Assembly (NCBI GenBank): GCA_963667575.2
Contig: CAXXHY010000045.1
Coordinates: 20,697 to 84,696 of the forward strand
Origin: G963665495 sp963667575
GTDB taxonomy: Bacteria; Desulfobacterota; Desulfovibrionia; Desulfovibrionales; Desulfovibrionaceae
Direction of reading: 5' to 3'
Length of the DNA stretch: 64,000 bases
This document shows positions 8,375 through 16,797 of this stretch, piece after piece. The position numbers were made by a program, and so were the translations under genes. The first letter of the stretch is position 1; every line of letters starts with the position of its first letter. Under the pieces are notes generated by a model, which saw nothing but the letters and a program-made list of their open reading frames with translations, searched no databases and was not told the DNA's origin.

Positions 8375-9271
8375 ATGCGAATCGCCGAGTTGCTCAAACC
8401 CGGTACCCCTTTTGTTTCCATGGAGTTTTTTCCTCCCAAGGATGAAACAAAGCTTCCGGACTTTTTTTCGGTGGTCGAAAAACTGCGCCCCCTGGATCCC
8501 CTCTTCGTATCCGTGACCTACGGAGCCGGAGGCAGTACGCAAAAGAACACCTTGCGGCTGGTGCAGGAGCTCAAGCAGCAGTTCGACCTGGAGCCCATGG
8601 CTCACCTGACCTGCGTGGGGGCGAGCGAGTCTTCCATCGCCGGGTTCGTGGAAAGCCTGCAGCAGGCCAACATCGACAATGTGCTGGCGTTGCGCGGCGA
8701 TCCCCCCAAGGGACAGGAAAACTTCGTCCCTGACAGTGATGATTTTCAATACGCCTGCGATCTCGTCCGCTTTATCAAAAAGGGATTTCCAGGAGTGGGC
8801 ATCGGTGTTGCCGGGTATCCGGAAAAACACCCCGAGGCCCCCAGCATGGACGAAGATTGCCAGCATCTGAAAGCCAAGCTCGACCTTAGCGCGGATTTCG
8901 TGATCAGCCAGATGTTTTTCGACAACGCCCATTATTTCAAGTTTGTGGAAAAAATGCGCGGCATGGGCGTACAAAAGCCCATTTTACCCGGCGTGCTGCC
9001 CATCCTCTCCCTGGCCACGGTAAAACGGATCGCTTCCCTCTGCGGTGCGCAGATTCCGCAGGCCTTTCTGGCGGACCTGGAAGAGGCCGATGTGCGCGGA
9101 CTAGAAGCCCTGCAGCAGCTCGGCATCGAGTACGCCCGGCAGCAGGTCTGCGAGCTGCTGGAAGACGGCGCTCCCGGAGTGCATCTCTATACGCTCAACA
9201 AGGCCGAAGCCTGCCTGCAGATTCTGGCCGATCCGCGCGTCAAGGAACTGCTCGACGGCAAGAAAGCATAA
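8375..9271 (+). CDS. metF: Methylenetetrahydrofolate reductase
   Basis: 298 residues, the usual bacterial MetF length. Recognisable segments include FVSMEFFPPKDE (catalytic Glu region), VTYGAGGST, HLTCVGAS, LRGDPP and IGVAGYPEKHPEAP, all in family order. It reduces 5,10-methylene-THF to 5-methyl-THF using FAD, for methionine synthesis and, in acetogenic or sulfate-reducing anaerobes, possibly the methyl branch of the Wood-Ljungdahl pathway. AAGGAG precedes the ATG; a strong hairpin follows the stop. Confidence 0.96.
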   Translation: MRIAELLKPGTPFVSMEFFPPKDETKLPDFFSVVEKLRPLDPLFVSVTYGAGGSTQKNTLRLVQELKQQFDLEPMAHLTCVGASESSIAGFVESLQQANIDNVLALRGDPPKGQENFVPDSDDFQYACDLVRFIKKGFPGVGIGVAGYPEKHPEAPSMDEDCQHLKAKLDLSADFVISQMFFDNAHYFKFVEKMRGMGVQKPILPGVLPILSLATVKRIASLCGAQIPQAFLADLEEADVRGLEALQQLGIEYARQQVCELLEDGAPGVHLYTLNKAEACLQILADPRVKELLDGKKA

Positions 9272-9312
9272 AAAGCGTAGCGGAATTTGTCAGCCTGATA
9301 CTTTTGGCGTTT

Positions 9313-9342
9313 TCAAAGAACCTTTTCCAAAAGGTTCTTTGA
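9313..9342 (+). terminator. Perfect palindromic hairpin after metF
   Basis: Fourteen-base arms (left 9313-9326, right 9329-9342) around a two-base CC loop; core GAACCTTTTCCAAAAGGTTC. The A/T-rich inner stem lets it act as a bidirectional terminator. The same core recurs at the end of the window (63881-63910), so it is also a repeat-family member. Confidence 0.65.
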
Positions 9343-9421
9343 ATGCTGCAGGCAGGGATGCCGTCATGGCGGCATATACGAAGCGTTTACAATGTATTGC
9401 GGTTGTCAGCGAAGCAGGTGG

Positions 9422-10168
9422 CTAGACCAGGTAGGCCTTGGCAATACGGAACACGTCCTCGTAACTGAGCTTTTCGCGAATGGCGATGCTCATTTTCTCC
9501 GAGATCTCCATTTTGATCTGGGCGTCCTGCAGCAGAACGGCCTTGTGTATTTTGAGCCTCTTGCGGACGAACGGCGCATCGAATCCATCGATGACCAGTG
9601 ACAGGCCGTCGTGAAAGACCGCCGACGAGACAAGTTCGAGCAGGGGCTGGCAGGCGAATTTTCCCTTGCGGCGCGACCAGAACACGTAGAAGAGCAGCGA
9701 GACCATGAGCTGTTCGGGCTTCTGCCTGTGGTCGATGCTGAAAAAAGCCGGAGTCTCGGCCGGGTTTTTCTGCGCCTGGCGTACGAGTTCCTGCACCAGT
9801 TCAAAAGCCTTTTCCTCATTCAGGGCGGCCCTGGCATACTGGGCTGTCATCTTTGCCAATGATTTTCGCGGGTTTTCCCCCATGGCTATATCCATCAGCG
9901 AAATGCGCATCAGGTTGATCTTGCGGCTGAGCTCTTCCAGCGTGGCGTTACGCTTGAGCGTGGCCAGATCCTGCGTACGGGCTATGGACAGTTTGGAGAA
10001 AACCACATCCAGCAGATATTTGATGTAGGGTTCGCTCGTGTAGTCGGCTTCCTCGCGGAGGGGTTTGAACGAACGTTTTTCATCCACCAGCTTTTTGATG
10101 GAAAGCCAGTACGCGGCAACACCTTCCAGCGGTATTTCAATGATGTCGAAATCTCTTTGAATATCCAT
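9422..10168 (-). CDS. Protein of unknown function in HD-GYP/GNAT signalling group
   Basis: 248 residues from an ATG at 10168, the likely start (MDIQRDFDIIEIPLEGVAAYW); an upstream in-frame extension to 10294 overlaps the previous gene and has low-quality sequence. Largely helical, no signal peptide, membrane span or recognisable motif. It follows the ATPase-GNAT gene in the same direction with a ~120-base gap, so it may belong to the same signalling unit. Confidence 0.7.
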   Translation of the reverse strand: MDIQRDFDIIEIPLEGVAAYWLSIKKLVDEKRSFKPLREEADYTSEPYIKYLLDVVFSKLSIARTQDLATLKRNATLEELSRKINLMRISLMDIAMGENPRKSLAKMTAQYARAALNEEKAFELVQELVRQAQKNPAETPAFFSIDHRQKPEQLMVSLLFYVFWSRRKGKFACQPLLELVSSAVFHDGLSLVIDGFDAPFVRKRLKIHKAVLLQDAQIKMEISEKMSIAIREKLSYEDVFRIAKAYLV

Positions 10169-10286
10169 GTGCGCTATCCGGATGCTCCGGGGGGTTCCTT
10201 GTCTGTTGGGGACGCTCCCGGCCGCGGCATTTTCCGAGATGCCGGGCAACGAAACTGCAGCAGGCGAATATCGTGCCTTTCCGGCC

Positions 10287-11868
10287 TCAGACATTGCCCG
10301 ACGCGGGAACGCGTACGCGGGTGTTCATGGACCCGGCACGGTTCCAGTCGTCCAGAATGTAATTGTACAGTCCTTTGGCAAAACCAGAAACCAGGACAAT
10401 GTTGTTTCTGTCAAAGTTCTCGTCATGCACGTACTGCAGCCGCAGCACGTCTCCATCGTCTTTTTCCGGGATGACGCCGGCAAAGAAAAATCCCAGGCGT
10501 TCCAGCACTTCCACTGCGGCTGGGCACAGGGAATCGGCCAGGGGCAGGTCCGCCACGATGCTTTTGGTGTCCTTTTTCAAGGCGTTGGCCAGATGATGGC
10601 GTACGATGGTGGTGAAGTCGCGGCCCACTTCCTGAACCTGGATATGGGAAGCCTGCCAGTCCGGTTTGCCGCGCAGCTTGAGCACGGAATAATCGGACAG
10701 GGCTTTGGGAAATTCCTTGGGAGAGGCAAAAAGGCGTACCAGCTGGCTTTGCTTGTAGATTTCCTTCAATACCTTTGTATGCCGCTGGGGCGCGAAGATC
10801 ATGCGCTCGGGCCCTTTGGTGATCTGCTGGAAATAGTGCACCACACTCTGGCGCGGTCTGCCTTCCTCGCCCGCGGTGTGCATGCCGCCGCTCAGGGGCA
10901 GTGAAGAGGGCAGCGCGCAAAGCTGGATGGCGGTTTCATGCGCGCCCACGCTCAATTCGGCCTGCTGCGTATAGGGAATGGCCGTGGGAGCCTTGCAGCA
11001 GATTCCGTACAGTTCGAGTTTTTTTGGCCATGTTGGCCAGGTGGCGGTGCATGAGCTTGAACAAACCGTTGTTTCTGGCCCGCGGATCCACCAGCCCCTC
11101 GCAGAGTTCCGCCACGGCGTCTGTTTTGTTGTGGCGTTTCAGGCTGAGATGGGAAACGAGTTCGCCTTCTTCGGTTTTGCCCACGCAGCTGATCATCAGT
11201 CTGCTTTGCAACAGGTCGAGAATCCGCTCCGGATAATAGAGCAGGTCGCTCAAAAAACCGAACCCGCTGGTACGGTAGACCCATTTGGAGAGCTGAATCG
11301 TTTCTTCCTTTTCCGCTTTCATGAAGCTCAGACGGATGGGCAATTCCTTGGAAAAGGGCTCCAGTTCGGCCAGTTCTCCTGGCTTGTCGTCTTCCGAAAG
11401 ATAGTGCGAAACATCGGGAGCCGGGAGTTTCTTGAAAAGCTCGATGCGTTTGCCCAGTTCGCCGCGGTTGATGACCGTGGTTTCATCCACCACCGAGATC
11501 ATCAGGTGGCCGCCCAGGCCGTGCAGTTCGATGTCGTTTTCGCCGCTGTTCTTCCAGTTTTCCTTGTCCAGCAGCAGGGCGGGATTGAAGGTCAGGCCCT
11601 GGTCTTCCACGGCGATGATCATGCCCAAAGGCGGTTTTTCTATGGAGACTTCGTACCGGCCTTCCTCGTCGGGTTCGAAGGCGTGCTGAATGACGTTGAG
11701 GCAGGCTTCCTCGGTGGCCATGACCAGCAGTTCGGCGGTGAGTTCCTGCAATTCTATGGTGGCCAACAGGGATCTGACGGTTTCGAGGACCCAAGGCAGG
11801 TAGCGCATTTCAGCTTTTGCCCGGATGCGTCCGATTTCCCATTGTTCGGTCTGGTTCAAATCGCCCAT
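10287..11868 (-). CDS. RsbW-like ATPase fused to GNAT acetyltransferase (one frameshift)
   Basis: Residues ~10-150 are a HATPase_c_2/anti-sigma-kinase domain: ATEEACLNVIQHAF (N box), AVEDQGLTFNP (G1 box) and GLGGHLMISVVDE (G2 box). The second part resembles GNAT acetyltransferases, with DPRARNNGLFKLM as acetyl-CoA loop. The reading frame breaks at seven T's (11019-11025, plus strand); removing one base joins MAKK to LELYGICCKAP and gives one 526-residue protein. The indel is probably a homopolymer artefact, otherwise the GNAT part is split. The HD-GYP gene lies just upstream. Confidence 0.75.
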
Positions 11869-12008
11869 GATAGAGGTCCTCTTTTGTGGTATACACGGTA
11901 TGCATACCATTCTCCTGCAAAATTTTCAATGAAATCAGGGTGACATTACAGTGTAATCAGGAGGGTAGAGGGAAGAAAAGAACGGCGGACAGGCGGCAGG
12001 GAGAGGCT

Positions 12009-13307
12009 CTACTCCTTCAGGGCGTCGGCGTAGTAGCTGATCTGGCGGCTGGGGCTCAGGTAAAGAAACACTTCCCTGGGCAAACTCTCGGTACGCAGGC
12101 TCTGCTTGATTTCCAGGCCGTCTTCAATGACCAGGTCCACCACCAGGGCTTCGCGTTTGGGAATGTCCGGATGGTAGATCATCACCGACGGGCGGGAGGG
12201 CTTGGAAAGGTTGGTGGAAATGACCATGCCGATGGCGCCGTTGGTAAGCTGGACAATGGTGCCGGGCGGATAGATGCCCATGTTGCGGATGAACAGGTTC
12301 AGGATTTTTTCGCTGAGGTGTTTGCGTTCGCGTACGTAGAGATGCTTGATGGCCTCATGGGGTGTCAGACGCAGTTTTTCGTCGGTCTTGTTGCAGAGGT
12401 TGTCGTAAATGTTGGCGATGGAGACGATTTTGGCCAGCGTATAGATTTCCTTGCCTTTGAGTTTGCGCGGAAAACCCGATCCGTCCAGACGTTCGTGGTG
12501 CTGATAGATGATGTTGACGCTCTGCCTGGGGAATCCGGCCAGGTCCATGGCGATTTCAGCGCCTTTTTTGGGATGCTGTTCGTAATACTTCTGCACGGCG
12601 AAACGCATGCTGGTGGCCTTGCCCATGCTCAGTTCGTTGATGGGCATCCTGCCCTTGCCCACATCATGGAACATGGCGCCCATGCCCAGGTGGCGCATGG
12701 CGTCGCTCTCCAATGAAAGCTGTTTGCCCAGCATCATGGACAACACCGTCACGTTGAAGGAATGCAGGTGCTGTTTTTCCTCTTTGGGTTTGTTGGTCAT
12801 CAGATTGACCAGCACATCCCGTTCGGAAAGAAAGGTGTCCACGAGTCCTTCCACCACATCCCTGGCCTGTTCGACGGCTTCGTTGGAGCGTCCGGAAACG
12901 CGGCGCAGCAACGTGGCGACCTGGTTTACCGTGGTGTCGTAGCGTTTTTCGCAGGAAGCAAAGCGCTGACGCCGTTCCAGGTTGCGTTCGATGGTTTCCT
13001 TTTTGAGGCCGAACAGTTCCTTGCTCACCGGAGTGGAAACCGTCTTTTTTTCCTTGGCGGCCGCTTCCTTGCCGTCCTGAAAAGGAGCCAGGTCCACGTT
13101 GTCCAGGGGCAAAGGCAAGCGCTCGCTCCGGTTCAGAATGCAGTAGACATGGTTCAGTCCCGATTCCCGCAGCTGTTCGATCTGCTTTTCATTCTTGATC
13201 TTGAACCCTTTGCGCAGCTGCGGATCCTCCACACTTTCGTCGTCCAGCTTCACGAACAGGCCGACGCAGAGTTGTGCGATGTGGATGGGGTACTCGGAAA
13301 AAGCCAT
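12009..13307 (-). CDS. HD-GYP domain protein, probable c-di-GMP phosphodiesterase
   Basis: Start chosen at 13307 (MAFSEYPIHIAQLC), with AAGGA upstream. The first ~150 residues resemble a DUF3391-like N-terminal region often found on HD-GYP proteins. The HD-GYP domain occupies ~190-380: HSFNVTVLSM, FHDVGKGRMPINEL, then HHERLDGSGFPRKLKG, with the third signature residue Phe in place of Tyr; ANIYDNL follows. All metal-binding His/Asp residues are present, so activity on c-di-GMP is plausible. No sensor or membrane segment is seen. Confidence 0.85.
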   Translation of the reverse strand: MAFSEYPIHIAQLCVGLFVKLDDESVEDPQLRKGFKIKNEKQIEQLRESGLNHVYCILNRSERLPLPLDNVDLAPFQDGKEAAAKEKKTVSTPVSKELFGLKKETIERNLERRQRFASCEKRYDTTVNQVATLLRRVSGRSNEAVEQARDVVEGLVDTFLSERDVLVNLMTNKPKEEKQHLHSFNVTVLSMMLGKQLSLESDAMRHLGMGAMFHDVGKGRMPINELSMGKATSMRFAVQKYYEQHPKKGAEIAMDLAGFPRQSVNIIYQHHERLDGSGFPRKLKGKEIYTLAKIVSIANIYDNLCNKTDEKLRLTPHEAIKHLYVRERKHLSEKILNLFIRNMGIYPPGTIVQLTNGAIGMVISTNLSKPSRPSVMIYHPDIPKREALVVDLVIEDGLEIKQSLRTESLPREVFLYLSPSRQISYYADALKE

Positions 13308-13469
13308 GTGCTCGGGTCCTTTGATATTTTGAAAATCACAAAACAGTGCGCAGGGCAAGGTTGCGCATGTAATTATGAATTATCGCCATTGCGGCGCGCG
13401 TGTCAATGCGCCTGACAACTGCCGTTGCCAAGGCGTGCGGAAAAAAGTTCATTTGCGAAAATAATTTTC

Positions 13470-13498
13470 TTGACAATATTATTACTACTGGATAATAA
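13470..13498 (+). promoter_or_regulatory. Promoter of the small winged-helix gene
   Basis: TTGACA at 13470-13475 with a TAATAA at 13493-13498, 17 bases apart, in a strongly AT-rich stretch that stands out from its surroundings. The ORF begins 45 bases downstream. Confidence 0.5.
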
Positions 13499-13543
13499 TT
13501 CTCCTCAGACAACAAATTTTTAAAAATAATCTCGGAGAATATC

Positions 13544-13717
13544 ATGGAAGAAAATGTACTGAAGGCACTGAAAGAGGCCGGAAAGCCCATGCGTCCGGGC
13601 GATATTGTAAAAGCGCTTGGCGCGGAAAAGGACGCCGTATCAAAAGCCATTGCCAACCTGAAGAAGGAAGGCAGGATCAACAGCCCGAAACGGTGCTACT
13701 ACGCACCGGCAGAATAG
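13544..13717 (+). CDS. 57-residue winged-helix DNA-binding protein
   Basis: ATG 13544 follows CGGAG and ends at TAG 13715-13717. The whole product is a mini winged helix: ENVLKALKEAGKPMRPGDI (helix 1-2), VKALGAEKDAVSKAIANLKK (recognition helix), GRINSPKRCYY (wing). It probably binds DNA as a transcription regulator or nucleoid protein. It has its own AT-rich promoter and a terminator, so it is a stand-alone gene. No sensor domain is possible at this length. Target genes are unknown. Confidence 0.7.
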   Translation: MEENVLKALKEAGKPMRPGDIVKALGAEKDAVSKAIANLKKEGRINSPKRCYYAPAE

Positions 13718-13787
13718 TTCCTCCCAAAGGACAATACGCCTGACAATTGGAAGTCGTATGCCCAAAACGACTCCTGGTCGCTTCTCG

Positions 13788-13823
13788 AAAGCCCGGCACG
13801 CCCAAGCCGGGCTTTCCCTTTTT
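13788..13823 (+). terminator. Rho-independent terminator
   Basis: AAAGCCCGGC (13788-13797) and GCCGGGCTTT (13806-13815), perfect 10-base arms with an 8-base loop, then CCCTTTTTC. The A-run on the left arm lets it also end the minus-strand gene that stops at 13829. Confidence 0.8.
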
Positions 13824-13828
13824 CGGGC

Positions 13829-14101
13829 CTATTTGCGGCCGAGGGAGAACAGGGCTTCCCAGTCCAGCGGACGGTTGGAAGCGGCGTTTTTTTGCTGCAG
13901 GTAATCCCAGCCCGTGTCGGAGATGATGGAAATGGGGATGCGGTTGATGAATTCGCGGCAGGATTCTCCCACGCATTTGCAGGACCAGCCGCAGATATCG
14001 CAGGTGCAGCCGCCGGTTTTGATCAGCTCCTTCAGGGTGCCGGAGTTGTCGCAGCAGCTGTCGCAAAGCAGAAGATAGGTTTTTCGCTGTTCTGAAGGCA
14101 T
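13829..14101 (-). CDS. Small Cys-rich protein of unknown function
   Basis: 90 residues from ATG 14101. Eight cysteines cluster in residues 13-43 (CDSCC, then CTCDICGWSCKC, then C), suggesting one or two zinc or iron-sulfur sites. The C-terminus (FINRIPISIISDTGWDYLQQ) is ordinary globular sequence. It lies 31 bases after the SGNH hydrolase gene in the same direction, so co-transcription is likely. I do not recognise a family. Confidence 0.65.
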   Translation of the reverse strand: MPSEQRKTYLLLCDSCCDNSGTLKELIKTGGCTCDICGWSCKCVGESCREFINRIPISIISDTGWDYLQQKNAASNRPLDWEALFSLGRK

Positions 14102-14132
14102 ACGTACGGATGTCTGTATCGACCTGGTATTT

Positions 14133-14774
14133 TCAGGCCAGTATTTTTTCCAGTTCGCCCGCCAGGGCCTTGCCCATGAGTTCGTGCTGCTGGGCGTCCA
14201 TGTGGATGCCGTCCACGCGGCTGCGTATTGCGAACAGTCCGGCATCGAAAAACAGGCAGCCCAGAGTCATGGCCGTGGCCTTGACGGCTTCGGTGAATCC
14301 GCTGGATTTTTTCACGGCGTTTTCGAACTTGGGCGCCAGGTCCCCCTTGGGTTTGAGAAAGTCCGGCGGGGCCACCAGAAGCACGGGCGGCACGGGCATG
14401 CCCGGTTCCACCGGGGCGCGCCGGATGGCATTCACAATGCTGGCAAGGCCGGCAGCGGAAAGTTCGGCGTTGAAATTGTGCACGGTCTGAAAGTCATTGG
14501 TGCCGAGGCAGACAATGACCAGGGACAAGGGGGAGTGGACTTCCATTTTGGTTTCCAGTCCTTCCAGTCCGTTGCGGCCCGGTTTGAAAGGGTCGTCGCA
14601 AACCGTACGCCGTCCGTTGAGGCAGTCTTCGATAATGCGGGCGTCTTTTCCCTTTTTTTGCAGCTCCAGCTCCAGAATGCCGGGCCAGCGCTGGTCAAAG
14701 GGATACCTGGAACGCGTGCCGGGAATGATGCCCCAGCCCAGGGAATCTCCGTACACCAGAATCCGGTATTTCAT
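14133..14774 (-). CDS. SGNH/GDSL-family hydrolase
   Basis: 213 residues. The four SGNH blocks are visible: VYGDSLGWG (nucleophile Ser), a Gly in the block II region, CLGTNDF (block III Asn) and DGIHMDAQQHE (catalytic Asp and His). No signal peptide, so it is a cytosolic esterase or deacylase; arylesterase/carbohydrate-esterase relatives are the nearest type, and the substrate is unknown. The MarR/MFS pair is divergent from it. Confidence 0.88.
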   Translation of the reverse strand: MKYRILVYGDSLGWGIIPGTRSRYPFDQRWPGILELELQKKGKDARIIEDCLNGRRTVCDDPFKPGRNGLEGLETKMEVHSPLSLVIVCLGTNDFQTVHNFNAELSAAGLASIVNAIRRAPVEPGMPVPPVLLVAPPDFLKPKGDLAPKFENAVKKSSGFTEAVKATAMTLGCLFFDAGLFAIRSRVDGIHMDAQQHELMGKALAGELEKILA

Positions 14775-14892
14775 CAGCGACTCCTTTGTGTTGGCAGCCC
14801 GTGCGGCAATCCGGGCGCAGTATCGGCAACAAGTAGCTTGGGAACAGGGCGCAGGTCAACTCGCAGCTTCATTAAAGCAGCTCTCTTTGAGA

Positions 14893-14932
14893 AAAGTCAA
14901 ACTTATTGACTATCAAAGCTATTGACAGTCAA
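14893..14932 (+). promoter_or_regulatory. Operator region of the marR-MFS operon
   Basis: Two inverted repeats on one helical face: AGTCAA (14893-14898) with TTGACT (14904-14909), and a perfect palindrome TATTGACAGTCAATA (14918-14932). They share the half-site TTGAC and sit where -35/-10 elements would be, 80-115 bases before the marR start, which fits autorepression by the MarR protein. Confidence 0.6.
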
Positions 14933-15008
14933 TACATACTGCCTTAGTTCATCCACCGGGGCGCCTGGCACGGTGCACGCCCCGCAATGCCAGCAGGAGA
15001 ATGATCAC

Positions 15009-15494
15009 ATGGCACAGGATTTCAAGGACAAGGTGGACTTCATCGTCAGAACCGACGGGTTGCTGAAGGATTATATCGAATCCGTGGTGGTCAAGAACAT
15101 CAAGGAGAACATGCCGGACGACCGGTTCAAAAAGATGACCTCCAATCACATCCGAGCGGCCCTGATGCTGCGAAATATACAGCCATGCTCGCTCAAGGAG
15201 TTCGCCACGGCAATGCGCTTGTCCAAGGCAGCGGCGTCCGCCCAGGTGGACCGAATGGTCAAGATCGGAACCGTCCGCCGCGAGGTGAATCCTGAGAACA
15301 GGCGGGAGGTGATCCTGACGGTCAGCCCCGGCCTGGACGAGCATGTGAACCATGTGCATGTGGAAATGAGCCGCTGGTTCGAGTCCATCACCGAGCAACT
15401 CGGACAGGAGACCTTTGAAAAATGGCATGAAGTCATGGTCGCTCTGAACGCTGTGCTCAAACAAAGAATAAAGTCCGGCGACGCTCCCTACTAG
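15009..15494 (+). CDS. MarR-family transcriptional regulator
   Basis: 161 residues from ATG 15009, preceded by AGGAGA. The winged-helix core reads SLKEFATAMRLSKAAASAQVDRMV (helix-turn-helix) followed by the wing RREVNPENRREVILTV, with dimerisation helices at both ends. MarR proteins usually repress the adjacent transporter and release on ligand binding. The palindromes just upstream and the efflux gene 23 bases downstream support that here. Confidence 0.9.
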   Translation: MAQDFKDKVDFIVRTDGLLKDYIESVVVKNIKENMPDDRFKKMTSNHIRAALMLRNIQPCSLKEFATAMRLSKAAASAQVDRMVKIGTVRREVNPENRREVILTVSPGLDEHVNHVHVEMSRWFESITEQLGQETFEKWHEVMVALNAVLKQRIKSGDAPY

Positions 15495-15517
15495 ATGCGC
15501 GCCCCAGGAGACATACG

Positions 15518-16708
15518 GTGACTTCCAAGCAACATTTTTTCGGCGACAAATCGATCATGGCCATGCTGGCCATGCTCAGCGCCTTTCCTCCCTTGTCCAC
15601 GGACCTTTATCTGCCGGCACTGCCGCACATGATGGGAGTGCTCAACGCCAGCCAGAGCGCTGTGAACCTGAGCCTCAGCCTGTTTCTGATCTTTTTCGCC
15701 CTGGGCATCCTGGTCTGGGGGCCAATCAGTGAAAAATTCGGCCGCAAGCCCATTCTGCTGATCGGGCTGGTCCTGTATCTGCTGGGCAGCGCGGGCTGCG
15801 CTTTGTCCACCAATGTGGTCGCCCTGGTGCTCTCCAGAGTGCTGCAGGCCTTTGGCGGCGGCGCGGCCGAGGCCGTGGCCACTTCCATGGTCAAGGACAT
15901 GTACGAAGGGCGCAAACGTGAAACCGTTCTGGCCGTGGTCATGGCCATGGTGGTGGTGGCGCCGGTGGTGGCTCCCATTCTCGGGGCCATAATTCTGAAA
16001 TTCATGTCCTGGCGGGCCATATTCTGGCTGCTTACCGCCTTTGCCTGCCTGGCCCTGCTGCTGTCCTCCAAACTGGACGAGACCCTGGAACAAAAGTACG
16101 AGGGCTCGCTGGTGCATTCCCTGGGCCGGCTGGGAGTTGTTTTGAAAAATCCCGGATTCTCCACATTGCTGGGAGTCTTTTCCCTGGTCCCCCTGCCCTT
16201 GATGGCTTTCATCGCCGCATCCGCCTTTATTTACATCAACGGCTTCGGCATGGGCGAGCAGGAATACGGGCTGTATTTCGGATTCAACGCCCTGGGCTCC
16301 CTGGTAGGGCCGCTGCTGTTCATGCGCATGTCGCGCTGGGCCTCCAGCCAGAGCCTGATCACGGCCGGATTCTGCATCGTGACCCTGGGCGGTCTCGTCA
16401 TTCTGTTGTTTGCGGGGGCGTCGCCCGATGTCTTTGCCCTGACCATGTTCTGCAGCACCATCGGCGTCAGCATGATGCGTCCGCCCACGGCCAACATGCT
16501 GCTTTCCCAGCAGGACGGCGATACGGGTTCCGCTGCTTCGCTGATCAATTTTTCGGCCCTGGCCATGGGCAGCGTGGGCATGTTCCTCATCTCCCTGCCG
16601 GCCACAAGATTCCTGATACCGACTCTGGGTGCGCTGTTGATCCTTGTCGGCGGGGGCTGCGGCCTTGCCTGGCTCATGGTACGCAAACGTTCCTTTATTC
16701 GCAGGTGA
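15518..16708 (+). CDS. MFS drug-resistance transporter, Bcr/CflA (DHA1) family
   Basis: 396 residues with 12 predicted membrane helices. PPLSTDLYLPALPHM near the start is the Bcr/CflA-type opening and GPISEKFGRKP in the first cytoplasmic loop is the MFS motif A. GTG start with CAGGAG upstream. Probably a proton-driven exporter of a small toxic compound; the substrate is likely also the ligand of the co-transcribed MarR regulator. Confidence 0.92.
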   Translation: MTSKQHFFGDKSIMAMLAMLSAFPPLSTDLYLPALPHMMGVLNASQSAVNLSLSLFLIFFALGILVWGPISEKFGRKPILLIGLVLYLLGSAGCALSTNVVALVLSRVLQAFGGGAAEAVATSMVKDMYEGRKRETVLAVVMAMVVVAPVVAPILGAIILKFMSWRAIFWLLTAFACLALLLSSKLDETLEQKYEGSLVHSLGRLGVVLKNPGFSTLLGVFSLVPLPLMAFIAASAFIYINGFGMGEQEYGLYFGFNALGSLVGPLLFMRMSRWASSQSLITAGFCIVTLGGLVILLFAGASPDVFALTMFCSTIGVSMMRPPTANMLLSQQDGDTGSAASLINFSALAMGSVGMFLISLPATRFLIPTLGALLILVGGGCGLAWLMVRKRSFIRR

Positions 16709-16746
16709 TGCGCAGGATAAAGATTTTTGCTCCGAACTGTTGAAAT

Positions 16747-16780
16747 GCAAGGCGGGGGCTGTGATCAGCCTCCGCCTTGC
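16747..16780 (+). terminator. Terminator between convergent genes
   Basis: GCAAGGCGG...CCGCCTTGC with inner GCTG/CAGC and a TGAT loop gives a stem of about 15 pairs, followed by TGGTTTTG. It lies between the MFS gene and the convergent decarboxylase-like gene. Confidence 0.65.
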
Positions 16781-16797
16781 TGGTTTTGCGGCAGGGG

